Assembly: GCA_963742535.1 (NCBI GenBank)
Contig: CAVUMC010000002.1
Span: forward strand, 1,054,001 to 1,118,000
DNA from: VRUE01 sp963742535
GTDB lineage: Bacteria; Actinomycetota; Thermoleophilia; Solirubrobacterales; 70-9
Direction: 5' to 3'
Length of the DNA: 64,000 bases
Below are positions 51,087-59,364 of this stretch, piece after piece; position 1 is the stretch's first letter; each line of letters starts with the position of its first letter. Made by a program: the position numbers and the translations under genes. The notes under the pieces were generated by a model that did not search any database, was not told where the DNA came from, and was given only the letters and a program-made list of their open reading frames with translations.

Positions 51087-52579
51087 GCGCCGCTCACCAC
51101 CTCTTCTGGATCACCAGCCGCGCCGCCGGGAGCGCGGCGCTGCTGCTGGCGAGCGCCTCGGTCCTGCTCGGCTTGATGATGAGCGCGCCCCGCCGCGGGC
51201 CCAACCGGCGCGACCTGCGCACCCTCCACGAGGCCCTCTCCCTCGCCGCCCTGGCGATGGTCGGCTTGCACGGCGTCTCGCTGCTCGGCGACGCCTACCT
51301 CAACCCGGGCGTCGCCGGGATCACGGTCCCGTTCGCCGGCTCCTACCGGCCGCTTTGGACCGGCGCGGGCATCCTCGCCGGTTACGGCCTGGCCGCACTG
51401 GGCGTCTCCTACTACTTCCGCAATCGCATCGGCACCGCCCGCTGGCGCCGCATCCACCGACTGACCGCCGTCTTCTGGCTGCTGGCGATCGTCCACACGA
51501 TCGGCGCCGGTAGCGACGCGAGCGAGCCCTGGTTCCTGATCCTCAACGGCATCGTGATCGTGCCGGCGCTGCTGCTCCTCGTCCTGCGCTGGCTGGGCCG
51601 GGCCTCGGGTGACATAGCGCCAGCCGACGCCATCGGTCAGATTTCAGCCACCTTGCTCGTTCGCCTCACAGCATTGCTGCTGATCGCGCTGACGATCGTC
51701 CTCGCCGGCTGCGGCGGCAGCACGGAGAAAGCCTCCGGGCGGGAACGGCACCCGGTCACCGCAGGCGGGACCGGCCCGTCCCACACAGTGCTGATCGTGC
51801 TCGAGAACCATGAGCTGAACGAAGTGATCGGCGGCCCGGAATCCTCGACGCTCGACGAACTGTCGAAGCAGGGCGCCCTTGCCATCAACTACTACGCGGT
51901 CGCCCACCCCTCGCTCCCCAACTACCTCGCCCTCACCGGTGGCTCGACCTTTGGGATCTCCGAAGACTGCACCGAGTGCAACGCGTCGGGCGCCAACCTG
52001 GCGACGCAGCTCTCGGCGGCGGGAGTCTCATGGCGGGCTTACATGGGCAGCATGCCGCGACCGTGCTTCAAGGGCGCCGAAACAGGCGACTACGCCAAGC
52101 GCCACAACCCCTTCCTCTACTTCCCCTCGGTCGCCGACAACCCGCGCCTCTGTGCCAACGACGTCCCCGAAAGCGAGCTCAACATCCAGCTCACCCACCA
52201 CGACCTCCCCACCTTCTCCTGGATCAGCCCCAACCTCTGCAACGACGCCCACAACTGCGAGCTCGGCACCGCAGACGAATACCTCGGCCACCTGACACCC
52301 CGACTATTGCGCCAGCTCGGCCCCCACGGCCTCCTCGTCGTCACCTTCGACGAGGGCAGCTCAAACGCGAGCTGCTGCGGCAATGCGCGTGGCGGCCGCG
52401 TGGCGACGATCCTGGTCGGCCCGGAAGTGCGCAAGGGAATCCGCCTTCACCGTCCCTACTCCCACTACTCCCTACTCGCGACGCTGGAGGACCGCCTCGG
52501 CGTGGGGCGCCTGCGCGAAGCACGTCATGCCACCCCGATGACGGCCGTGTTCTCGAAGCATCACCTGCCGGCGGGATAG
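51083..52579 (+). CDS. Ferric-reductase-like domain fused to a lipoprotein-type phosphoesterase
   Basis: Protein of 498 residues from GTG 51083. Residues about 1-185 form a ferric-reductase-like membrane domain paralogous to the 36264 protein (LHGVSLLGDAYLNPGVAGIT, HTIGAGSDASEPW). A further hydrophobic stretch follows with a lipobox-like LAGC (LLIALTIVLAGCGG), as if a separate lipoprotein began there, then a phosphoesterase domain (HTVLIVLENHELNEVIGG, HPSLPNYLALTGGSTFG, FDEGSSNASCCGN) like SapM/AcpA acid phosphatases. Such fusions are unusual; a lost stop codon between two genes is an alternative. The phosphatase acts outside the membrane; its substrate is unknown. Confidence 0.8.
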   Translation: MSAAHHLFWITSRAAGSAALLLASASVLLGLMMSAPRRGPNRRDLRTLHEALSLAALAMVGLHGVSLLGDAYLNPGVAGITVPFAGSYRPLWTGAGILAGYGLAALGVSYYFRNRIGTARWRRIHRLTAVFWLLAIVHTIGAGSDASEPWFLILNGIVIVPALLLLVLRWLGRASGDIAPADAIGQISATLLVRLTALLLIALTIVLAGCGGSTEKASGRERHPVTAGGTGPSHTVLIVLENHELNEVIGGPESSTLDELSKQGALAINYYAVAHPSLPNYLALTGGSTFGISEDCTECNASGANLATQLSAAGVSWRAYMGSMPRPCFKGAETGDYAKRHNPFLYFPSVADNPRLCANDVPESELNIQLTHHDLPTFSWISPNLCNDAHNCELGTADEYLGHLTPRLLRQLGPHGLLVVTFDEGSSNASCCGNARGGRVATILVGPEVRKGIRLHRPYSHYSLLATLEDRLGVGRLREARHATPMTAVFSKHHLPAG

Positions 52580-52589
52580 ACTCGTTTTC

Positions 52590-53612
52590 ATGCCGATCAA
52601 CCGTCGTTTCGCACTGCGCCAGCGCCCCGAGGGGCGGATCGATGAGGGGACTTTCGAGCTGGTCGAGGAAGAGCTGCCGGTGATCGGCGACGGCGAGGCA
52701 CTGGTCCGCACCGAGTGGATCTCGCTCGACCCGACCAACCGGACTTGGATTGAGGACATGCCGGGGTACCTGCCGCCGGTGCAGATCGGGGAGACGATGC
52801 GAGCGCTTGGGCTTGGGCGGGTGGTCGAGTCCAAGCACCCCGACTATGAGGAGGGCCAGCTGGTCCAGGGCCTGACCGGCTGGACTGAGAACTTCGTCGC
52901 TTCAGATGCGATGCCGGCGCAGCGCGTCCCCGAGATCGAGGGGGTCTCCCCCAGTCTCTACCTCGGCGCGCTAGGCATGACCGGGCTCACCGCTTGGGTC
53001 GGGATGAAAGAAATCGGCAAGCCCCAAGAGGGCGAGACGGTGATCGTCTCGGCAGCTGCCGGCGCGGTGGGCTCAGTTGCCGGACAGCTCGCCAAGCGCG
53101 ACGGCGCCCGCGTCGTCGGCATCGCTGGCGGGCCCGAGAAGGGCGCGATCCTGATCGAGAAGCTTGGCTTCGACGCGACCGTCGACCACCGCGCCGAGGA
53201 CTGGCGCGATCAGCTCAAGGCCGCCACCCCGAACGGCATCGACGTCGACTTCGAGAACGTCGGCGGCGAGCTCATGGACGCGATCTTCGCCCGTCTCAAT
53301 CTCCACGCCCGGGTCGCCCTCTGCGGGCTGATCTCCGGCTACAACGAGGGCACGGCGCCGGTGGCCGGCTCGCGCGATGCTTTCGGCAGCCTGCTGATCA
53401 AGCGCGCCAACCTGCAGGGCTTCATCATCCTCGACCACTACGACAAGCTGGCGAGGGTCTCGGCTCAGCTCGCCGAGTGGATCGCCGACGGCAGCCTCGA
53501 GCCGCTGGAGACCGTGGTCGAGGGCTTCGAGCAGCTGCCGAGCGCGATCAACATGCTCTTCGACGGCGCCAACGTCGGCAAGCTCGTCGTTCGTGTCGGC
53601 AACGACGACTGA
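52590..53612 (+). CDS. NADP-dependent medium-chain oxidoreductase (CurA/PTGR-like)
   Basis: Protein of 340 residues. N-terminal RRFALRQRPEGRIDEGTFEL, GALGMTGLTAWVGMKEIGKP and the cofactor motif VSAAAGAVGSVAGQLAKRDG, then a DVDFENVGGELMDAIF segment. This is the zinc-free CurA/prostaglandin reductase group that reduces alpha,beta-double bonds of enones. The start is ATG 52590. The stop is 5 bp before the convergent Fic gene stop. Confidence 0.88.
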   Translation: MPINRRFALRQRPEGRIDEGTFELVEEELPVIGDGEALVRTEWISLDPTNRTWIEDMPGYLPPVQIGETMRALGLGRVVESKHPDYEEGQLVQGLTGWTENFVASDAMPAQRVPEIEGVSPSLYLGALGMTGLTAWVGMKEIGKPQEGETVIVSAAAGAVGSVAGQLAKRDGARVVGIAGGPEKGAILIEKLGFDATVDHRAEDWRDQLKAATPNGIDVDFENVGGELMDAIFARLNLHARVALCGLISGYNEGTAPVAGSRDAFGSLLIKRANLQGFIILDHYDKLARVSAQLAEWIADGSLEPLETVVEGFEQLPSAINMLFDGANVGKLVVRVGNDD

Positions 53613-53617
53613 GACGA

Positions 53618-54730
53618 CTAGCGGCCCGAGGAGCGCATCGCTTCATCAAGGGCGTTGGCTATTTGAGTGCGGAGGCGGTTGGTCGGTTCGTAACGGATGC
53701 TTCGGCCTCGGCCCGCTTGATCAACCAGGCCGGCGTCGAGCAGTCGGCGGAAGTCGGCACTGGCGGTGGCGGGCGACACATCGGCCTCGCTCGCGTATAT
53801 GGCCCGATTGGTCCCCCCCATCAGCGCCTGCTCCAAAGCGATAACGAGACGATCGGGCCAGCCACGCGAATCGACCAATTGCTCCAGGCGAGCCCAGCGG
53901 GTCGCGGCGTCTTCGATCTGGGCAAGGCGTTGACGGGCCTGGGCGAGGTGCGCGTCGACGCAGAAGGCGATCCAAGCAGTGACGTCGCGATCGGGTTCGT
54001 ACTTAGGCCCGTGGGCCTCGTTCAAGGCGTCGTAGTAGCTAGCCGTATGTGCGGCGAGGTACTCCTCAATCGAACCGAACTCGGGTGACATCAAGCCGTC
54101 CCTGGCAAGGACGAGAGACTGCACAATTCGCGAGATGCGACCGTTGCCATCGCGAAAGGGGTGAATCGAGACGACATGGAGATGGGCCATCGCGGCCCGG
54201 ACCACCACGTGGAGATCAGGCTTACTGTGGGCGAGAAAATCGATCACCTCGGCCATGAGGGTTGACACTTCTTCGGCGTCGGGTGCCTGGTAAACGAGTC
54301 GACCGTCATTGCCCGTGATGCCAACGCCGCCAGCACGCCAGCGTCCCGGGTTTGCCTCTGGCTGAAACGAGCAGGCATCGAAATGAAGGTCGAGGATGAC
54401 TCGATCGAGCCAGCGGAATTCAGGATCGAGCGCCATCACCCCAACGTGATCCATGGCCCTCGCGTAACAGGCAACGGCCATCCGGTTCTGATCGTCGGGA
54501 TCCGCAGGCTCACCACCGCTGACCAGAGCGAGAGCCTCCCCGTGTGAAACGCTGAACCCCTCGATCGAGGTTGAACCCTCGATCGAGCTAGCCCGGACCT
54601 GCCGGCGCAGAGCCCCAACCCAGGGCACACGCCTCTCGGTCGCGACGCCGAGCCTGTCACGAAGCTCATCGAGCTCCCCTAGCGCCTCCTTCATATGCCC
54701 CGTTATGGCTGGCGTCGTAAAAAGCACCAA
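53618..54730 (-). CDS. Fic-family protein with C-terminal winged helix
   Basis: Protein of 370 residues. Fic catalytic motif HPFRDGNGRIS at about 190-200 (HPFx(D/E)GNGRxxR), with the N-terminal inhibitory motif STSIEG at about 53-58 ((S/T)xxxE(G/N)), giving a class II self-inhibited Fic protein that AMPylates target proteins. A C-terminal winged helix (YASEADVSPATASADFRRLL) could bind DNA. The start is TTG 54730, just inside a promoter region with a palindromic array; an ATG at 54694 is possible. Confidence 0.93.
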   Translation of the reverse strand: MVLFTTPAITGHMKEALGELDELRDRLGVATERRVPWVGALRRQVRASSIEGSTSIEGFSVSHGEALALVSGGEPADPDDQNRMAVACYARAMDHVGVMALDPEFRWLDRVILDLHFDACSFQPEANPGRWRAGGVGITGNDGRLVYQAPDAEEVSTLMAEVIDFLAHSKPDLHVVVRAAMAHLHVVSIHPFRDGNGRISRIVQSLVLARDGLMSPEFGSIEEYLAAHTASYYDALNEAHGPKYEPDRDVTAWIAFCVDAHLAQARQRLAQIEDAATRWARLEQLVDSRGWPDRLVIALEQALMGGTNRAIYASEADVSPATASADFRRLLDAGLVDQAGRGRSIRYEPTNRLRTQIANALDEAMRSSGR

Positions 54731-54735
54731 ACCAT

Positions 54736-54773
54736 ATTAGACGATTAAACGCCTAATCGTCTAATCGTCTTAG
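54736..54773. promoter_or_regulatory. TTAGACGATTA palindrome array at the Fic gene start
   Basis: ATTAGACGATTA (54736-54747) and its exact complement TAATCGTCTAAT (54754-54765) are separated by 6 nt; a third related half TAATCGTCTTAG overlaps at 54762-54773. The site is AT-rich against the GC background and abuts the Fic start. The C-terminal helix-turn-helix of the Fic protein is a plausible ligand. Confidence 0.6.
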
Positions 54774-54781
54774 TCCGCGAT

Positions 54782-55207
54782 TTACAGTTCGGAGAGCCGC
54801 GCCATTAGGCGCACCGCCTCGTCGAGCGTCTCGCGCTCCTCGGCGCTGAAGCTCTGCTCTAGCGCTTCGGCCAGCCAGCCCTCGCGGCGGCCGCGATCCT
54901 CGTAGAGCTCGGCGCGTCCCGTTTCGGTCAGCTCGATCAGGAAGCGGCGGCCGTCGGTGGGGTCGGGGGAGCGCTCGATGAAGCCCTGGGCTTCGAGGTC
55001 AGCGACCGTCTGGCCCATCGACTGGGGCCGCACCCGTTCGAGCTCGGCGAGCTTGCTCGTGCTCTGCGGGCCTTCGCGGTCGAGGCGGCCGAGGACCGAG
55101 CCCTGGGAGAGCGAGAAGCGGTGCTCGGTGCGCAACCTGCGGATCAGGTGGCCGAGCACGACGCGCAGTTCGCTGGCGAGCGGGCCGCTGTCGACGCGAG
55201 TTGGCAT
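54782..55207 (-). CDS. MarR-family transcription regulator
   Basis: Protein of 141 residues from ATG 55207. Winged helix QGSVLGRLDREGPQSTSKLA and QSMGQTVADLEAQGFIERSP, wing PTDGRRFLIELTETGRAEL, and a C-terminal dimer helix. It is divergent from the MFS exporter across 84 bp that contain an inverted repeat of MarR-operator size, so it very likely represses that exporter and itself. Confidence 0.92.
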   Translation of the reverse strand: MPTRVDSGPLASELRVVLGHLIRRLRTEHRFSLSQGSVLGRLDREGPQSTSKLAELERVRPQSMGQTVADLEAQGFIERSPDPTDGRRFLIELTETGRAELYEDRGRREGWLAEALEQSFSAEERETLDEAVRLMARLSEL

Positions 55208-55232
55208 CGCCCCAGATGATACCGAGAGAACA

Positions 55233-55258
55233 ACAGGGAAACTGCAAAGTTTGCCTGT
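55233..55258. promoter_or_regulatory. Candidate MarR operator
   Basis: ACAGGGAAACT (55233-55243) and AGTTTGCCTGT (55248-55258) are inverted with one mismatch around GCAA. It sits between marR and the MFS gene, overlapping both promoter regions. Confidence 0.6.
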
Positions 55259-55291
55259 ATATTTTTCGGGACCACGGGTACCGAGATCAAA

Positions 55292-57031
55292 GTGAGCGCA
55301 GACAAGAGCCAGGCCGGCGACCGCTACAAGTGGATCGCCCTCTCGAATACGACGCTGGCGATCCTGCTGGCGACGCTCGACGCCTCGATCACGCTGATCG
55401 CGATGCCCGACATCTTCCGCGGCATCCGCCTCGACCCGCTGGTGCCGGGCAACAGCTTCTACCTGCTCTGGATGATCCTCGGCTACCTGGTCGTCTCCAG
55501 CGTGCTGATCGTCAGTCTCGGCCGGCTCGGCGACATCTACGGTCGGGTGAAGATCTACAACCTCGGCTTCGTCATCTACACCGTCGCCTCGCTGCTGCTC
55601 GCGATCGATTGGATGACGGGACAGGCCGGCGCGATGTACCTGGTCGTCTTCCGCATCGTCCAAGGCGTCGGCGGCGCCTGTCTGCTCGCCAACGCGGCGG
55701 CGATTATCACCGACGCCTTCCCCGCCAACCAGCGCGGCATGGCGCTGGGGATCAACAACATCGTCGGCGTCAGCGGCATGTTCGTCGGCCTCATCCTCGG
55801 CGGCCTGCTCGCCCCGATCGACTGGCGCCTGGTCTTCCTGATTTCGGTCCCGGTCGGCCTCTTCGGCACCGTCTGGGCCTATCTCAAGCTGGAGGAGCGC
55901 AGCAAGCCCCGCCCCGCCTCGATCGACTGGGGCGGCAACGTCACCTTCGCCCTCGGCCTGGTGCTGGCGATGGTCGCAGTCACCTACGGCATCCGCCCCT
56001 ACGGCGGCAGCCCGACCGGCTGGGGCAGCCCCCTTGTGCTCACCCTGCTAGCCGGCTCGGTCACCTCGCTCGTCGCCTTCGCCGTGATCGAGCGTCGCGT
56101 CGCCGAGCCGATGTTCCGCCTTCCGCTCTTCCGCATCCGCGCCTTCACCTTCGGCACCCTCTCGACCTTCCTCGCGGCGATCTCGCGCGGCGGCCTGATG
56201 TTCATGCTGATCATCTGGCTGCAGGGGATCTGGCTGCCGCTGCACGGCTACGGCTTCACCGAAACGCCGCTCTGGGCCGGCATCTACATGCTGCCGCTGA
56301 CGATCGGCCTGCTCGTCGCCGGGCCGATCTCCGGCGTGCTCTCCGACCGCTACGGCGCCCGCCCCTTCGCCACCGGCGGCATGATCGTCGCCGCGATCAG
56401 CTTCGGCCTGCTGATGACGCTGCCGATCGACTTCGCCTACCCCGTCTTCGCCGCGATCCTGCTGCTGCTCGGGGCCTCGATGGGCATGTTCGCCTCGCCC
56501 AACCGCGCCGCGGTGATGAACAGCCTGCCGGCGGCCGACCGCGGTGCCGGCGGCGGCATGAACCAGACCTTCCAGAATTCGGCCCAGGTGCTCTCGGTCG
56601 GCATCTTCTTCACCCTGCTCATCGTCGGCCTCTCGTCCAGCCTGCCGGGCGCGCTCAGCGGTGGCCTCGAAGCGCACGGCGTCTCCCCCGCGGTCGCCCA
56701 CCACGCCGGCCAGACGCCGCCGATCTCGGTCCTCTTCGCCGCCTTCCTCGGCTACAACCCGATCCAGCACCTGGTCGGCGCCGAAGCGCTGGCCAGCCTG
56801 CCGCACGGCGCCCACGCCGCGGTTACCGGACAGGCCTTCTTCCCCCACCTGATCTCCCAGCCGTTCAGCGAGGGCCTCGACACCGCCTTCACCTTCGCGA
56901 TCGTCGCCTGTCTCGTCGCCGCTGCTGCCTCGCTCCTGCGGGGCGGCCAGTATCACCACGTCGAGGAGCGGGCCAAGCCGGCCGTCGACCCGCCCCAGGT
57001 CCCGCAACTGGAGGAGCAGCATGCGCGTTGA
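55292..57031 (+). CDS. MFS transporter, DHA2-type drug exporter
   Basis: Protein of 579 residues from GTG 55292 with about 14 membrane segments. Motif A is GRLGDIYGRVKIYN; motif C-like VSGMFVGLILGGLLAPIDWR; LDASITLIAMPDIF in TM1. Proton-driven drug export is the usual role; the substrate is unknown. It is regulated probably by the divergent MarR gene. The following hydrolase gene overlaps its end by 11 bp. Confidence 0.9.
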   Translation: MSADKSQAGDRYKWIALSNTTLAILLATLDASITLIAMPDIFRGIRLDPLVPGNSFYLLWMILGYLVVSSVLIVSLGRLGDIYGRVKIYNLGFVIYTVASLLLAIDWMTGQAGAMYLVVFRIVQGVGGACLLANAAAIITDAFPANQRGMALGINNIVGVSGMFVGLILGGLLAPIDWRLVFLISVPVGLFGTVWAYLKLEERSKPRPASIDWGGNVTFALGLVLAMVAVTYGIRPYGGSPTGWGSPLVLTLLAGSVTSLVAFAVIERRVAEPMFRLPLFRIRAFTFGTLSTFLAAISRGGLMFMLIIWLQGIWLPLHGYGFTETPLWAGIYMLPLTIGLLVAGPISGVLSDRYGARPFATGGMIVAAISFGLLMTLPIDFAYPVFAAILLLLGASMGMFASPNRAAVMNSLPAADRGAGGGMNQTFQNSAQVLSVGIFFTLLIVGLSSSLPGALSGGLEAHGVSPAVAHHAGQTPPISVLFAAFLGYNPIQHLVGAEALASLPHGAHAAVTGQAFFPHLISQPFSEGLDTAFTFAIVACLVAAAASLLRGGQYHHVEERAKPAVDPPQVPQLEEQHAR

Positions 57032-57698
57032 GTGGCACGGACAGTCCGCTTTCACCCTGACCGACTCGGAGGCGAAGGTCTTCATCGATCCCTTCGGCGA
57101 CATGGGGGCACTGCTGGCCGATCGCGGCCTCAAGTTCGAGCACCCGCCGATCGAGGTCGAGGAGGTCGACCTGCTGCTGGTCACGCACGAGCACCGCGAC
57201 CACAACGCGGTCGAGGTGATCGGGGGCGAGCCGCAGACCCTGCGCGCGACCGCCGGCAAGCACGACTCCGAGGCGGTCGGCGAGGTGCTCGGGGTCGCCT
57301 CCGAGCACGACGAGGTGGCCGGCACCGAACGCGGGCCCAACACGATCTTCGTCTTCGAGCTCGACGGCCTGCGCGTCGCCCACTTCGGCGACTTCGGCCA
57401 GCGCCAGCTGCGCGAGGAGCAGGTCGCGGCAATCGGCGCCGTCGACCTGCTCTTCCTCCCGGTCGGCGGTGGTCCCACAATCGGCGCTGCCCAGGCGGGC
57501 GCGATCGTCTCCCGCCTCGACGCCCGCTGGGTGGTGCCGATGCACTACCGCAGCGAGCGTGCCGACTTCCTCCCCGAGAGCGAGGAGAAGTTCGTCTCCC
57601 AGATGCCGCAGGCCGCCCGCTTCGAGACCCCGTCCTTCGACACCGTCGACCTCCCCACCGAGGCCGCCCCGATCGCCGTCGTCCCCGCCGCCCCCTAG
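57021..57698 (+). CDS. MBL-fold metal-dependent hydrolase
   Basis: Protein of 225 residues. UlaG-like metallo-hydrolase: MRVEWHGQSAFTLTDSEAKV, the zinc motif VTHEHRDHNAVEVI (HxHxDH variant HEHRDH), AHFGDFG and PMHYR. Such enzymes often act on lactone or phosphoester metabolites. Encoded in the exporter operon (11-bp overlap), it may deal with the same compound. The start is ATG 57021. Confidence 0.9.
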   Translation: MRVEWHGQSAFTLTDSEAKVFIDPFGDMGALLADRGLKFEHPPIEVEEVDLLLVTHEHRDHNAVEVIGGEPQTLRATAGKHDSEAVGEVLGVASEHDEVAGTERGPNTIFVFELDGLRVAHFGDFGQRQLREEQVAAIGAVDLLFLPVGGGPTIGAAQAGAIVSRLDARWVVPMHYRSERADFLPESEEKFVSQMPQAARFETPSFDTVDLPTEAAPIAVVPAAP

Positions 57699-57705
57699 CC
57701 ATGGG

Positions 57706-57754
57706 GCCGACGGGCCTAGAACGTGTCTATATGTCACGTTTGAGGCCCGTCGGC
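57706..57754 (+). terminator. Long hairpin terminator after the MBL gene
   Basis: 20-nt arms (57706-57725 with 57735-57754, GCCGACGGGCCTAGAACGTG) pair at 18 positions around a 9-nt loop. It starts 8 bp after the stop codon. Confidence 0.75.
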
Positions 57755-57837
57755 TGGCGGTATCGTGCCGGTACCGGTCCGATCGGGCCGAAATCGCGAA
57801 CGAAAGGGCTGATTTGAGCGGCGACGAGTTGAATGAG

Positions 57838-58257
57838 ATGGGGCCGATCGACTACTTGATCGTCGAGTGGCCGGGACGGCAACCGACGGGTGAGGCGCTG
57901 CCGCACCTGATCGACTTGGTCGACCGCGGCCTGATCCGCATTCTCGACCTCGCTTTCATCGCCAAGGCCGAGGACGGCTCGGTCGCGGCCCTGGAGATCG
58001 CCGACCTCGGCGATGAGATCGATGCCTTCGTCAGCTTCGAGGGCGCCTCCTCGGGCCTGCTCGGCGACGACGATGTCGCCGAGGCCGGCAATGCGCTCGA
58101 GCCCGGCACCTCGGCCGCCCTGCTCGTCTACGAGAACCGCTGGGCTGCACCCTTCGCCGCCGCCGTGCGCCGCACCGGCGGCCAGCTCGTCGCCAGCGGT
58201 CGCATCCCCGTCCAAGACGTCCTCGCCGCGCTCGACGCGGTCGAGGCATCCGAGTAG
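57838..58257 (+). CDS. DUF6325/DUF1269-type stress protein
   Basis: Protein of 139 residues from ATG 57838. It opens MGPIDYLIVEWPGRQPTGEA, then LVDRGLIRILDLAFIAKAED and LLVYENRWAAPFAAAVRRTG, the known layout of DUF6325 membrane-associated small proteins. The upstream in-frame TTG at 57814 is less likely. The SHOCT gene follows after 11 bp, a common pairing. Confidence 0.8.
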   Translation: MGPIDYLIVEWPGRQPTGEALPHLIDLVDRGLIRILDLAFIAKAEDGSVAALEIADLGDEIDAFVSFEGASSGLLGDDDVAEAGNALEPGTSAALLVYENRWAAPFAAAVRRTGGQLVASGRIPVQDVLAALDAVEASE

Positions 58258-58268
58258 GAGGAGAACCC

Positions 58269-58553
58269 ATGCCAGGACTACTTCGAGGAGTGGCGCGCAC
58301 CGCCGCCATCGCCGGCACCGCAACCGCCGTCAGCAACCGCGTCTCACGCCGCCAGGGCCAACGCTGGGCGCAGCAGGAAGAACAGGAAATTCAGCAGCAG
58401 CAACAGCAGGCCCCCGCACCGGTGGCCGCCGCGCCTGCGGCCGGCGGTCAGTCGATGATCGACCAGCTCAAGGAGCTCGGCGACCTGAAGGCCCAGGGCA
58501 TCCTCACCGAGGAGGAGTTCGCGGCCCAGAAGGCCAAGTTGCTGAACGCCTGA
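58269..58553 (+). CDS. SHOCT-domain small protein
   Basis: Protein of 94 residues from ATG 58269 with GGAGG upstream. The Gln-rich linker is followed by a C-terminal SHOCT domain (LKELGDLKAQGILTEEEFAA, then QKAKLL). SHOCT domains mediate oligomerisation. It pairs with the DUF6325 protein encoded upstream. Confidence 0.9.
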   Translation: MPGLLRGVARTAAIAGTATAVSNRVSRRQGQRWAQQEEQEIQQQQQQAPAPVAAAPAAGGQSMIDQLKELGDLKAQGILTEEEFAAQKAKLLNA

Positions 58554-58565
58554 GCGGCGCTCCGC

Positions 58566-58955
58566 TCAGGAAGGCTGCTGCAGGACGGAGAGGATGTTGC
58601 CCGCCGGGTCCTTGAACCAGGCGATGTCGGGGCCCTGGCCCGCACCGCGGGCGATTCCCTTCTCGTCCTGCTCGAAGCTCTCGTAACGCTCGAGCTCGAC
58701 GCCCTTGGCAGCGAGCCCGTCGACGGCCGCGTCGACATCGTCGACCTCGAAGTTGAGGATCGTGTAGGTGGCGGGGACAAAGTCGGGCTTGGCGTAGACG
58801 AGGGTGTTGCGGCCACCCGCCAGGTGGATCGAGGCCACTCCGAACTCCTCGCTCATGACCGAGAAGCCCAGCCCCAGCGTCTCGCCGTAGAACCGCTTCG
58901 CCGCCTCGATGTCGTCGACCGCGAAGCCGTTGGTCGCTTTCGTGTCGGTGAACAT
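58566..58955 (-). CDS. VOC-family (glyoxalase/bleomycin resistance) protein
   Basis: Protein of 129 residues. Single VOC-type beta-alpha-beta repeats: FAVDDIEAAKRFYGETLGLG and NFEVDDVDAAVDGLAAKGVE, ending DIAWFKDPAGNILSVLQQ with the metal Glu replaced in part. The substrate is not defined. The start is ATG 58955. Confidence 0.9.
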   Translation of the reverse strand: MFTDTKATNGFAVDDIEAAKRFYGETLGLGFSVMSEEFGVASIHLAGGRNTLVYAKPDFVPATYTILNFEVDDVDAAVDGLAAKGVELERYESFEQDEKGIARGAGQGPDIAWFKDPAGNILSVLQQPS

Positions 58956-58988
58956 GCCGCTCCTTTCGTCTCGCCCGTCCGGTTCCGG

Positions 58989-59336
58989 CTACCCGGCGAG
59001 CTCGGGGATGTACCGCTGCAGATGCGCGTCGATCGTCTCGCGCACCCACTGCTGCGTCAATGCGTCGGCCATGCGGTAGCGACCGAGCAGCATCTTCTGC
59101 TCGGTCAGCGGCAGGCCGGCGATCTCCCAGCGCACCGCCAGCCGCTCGAAGAGCAGCTCAGAGCGGCGGCGCCAGGCATCCTCCTGACTCGTCGCCGCCG
59201 TCGCCGGCCCCTCCCCCAGCTTCGCAAGCGTGCCGGAGCTGAGCGACTCGCGCAGGGTCAACTTGTTGCCCTCCGCATCGGTGTAGTCGACGGTCGCCAC
59301 CTTCTGCCGCGGCCGCCGCTTCTTGCCCTTCGCCAT
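58989..59336 (-). CDS. Hypothetical protein (115 residues)
   Basis: A small soluble protein with a basic start (MAKGKKRRPRQKV), a beta hairpin VATVDYTDAEGNKLTLRESL and a helical C-terminal half (WRRRSELLFERLAVRWEIAG, MADALTQQWVRETIDAHLQR). No family is assigned. ATG 59336 lies within 30 bp of the divergent Vps62-like gene start (59365). Confidence 0.65.
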   Translation of the reverse strand: MAKGKKRRPRQKVATVDYTDAEGNKLTLRESLSSGTLAKLGEGPATAATSQEDAWRRRSELLFERLAVRWEIAGLPLTEQKMLLGRYRMADALTQQWVRETIDAHLQRYIPELAG

Positions 59337-59364
59337 CGCCGCCCAGTCTGCCAGGCTGCCCGCC

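Noticed and set aside
55201..57060. 619-codon plus-strand open frame
   Set aside because: It is the +1 shadow of the MFS exporter; Arg/Pro-rich, no motifs, and the real frame has a full MFS signature.
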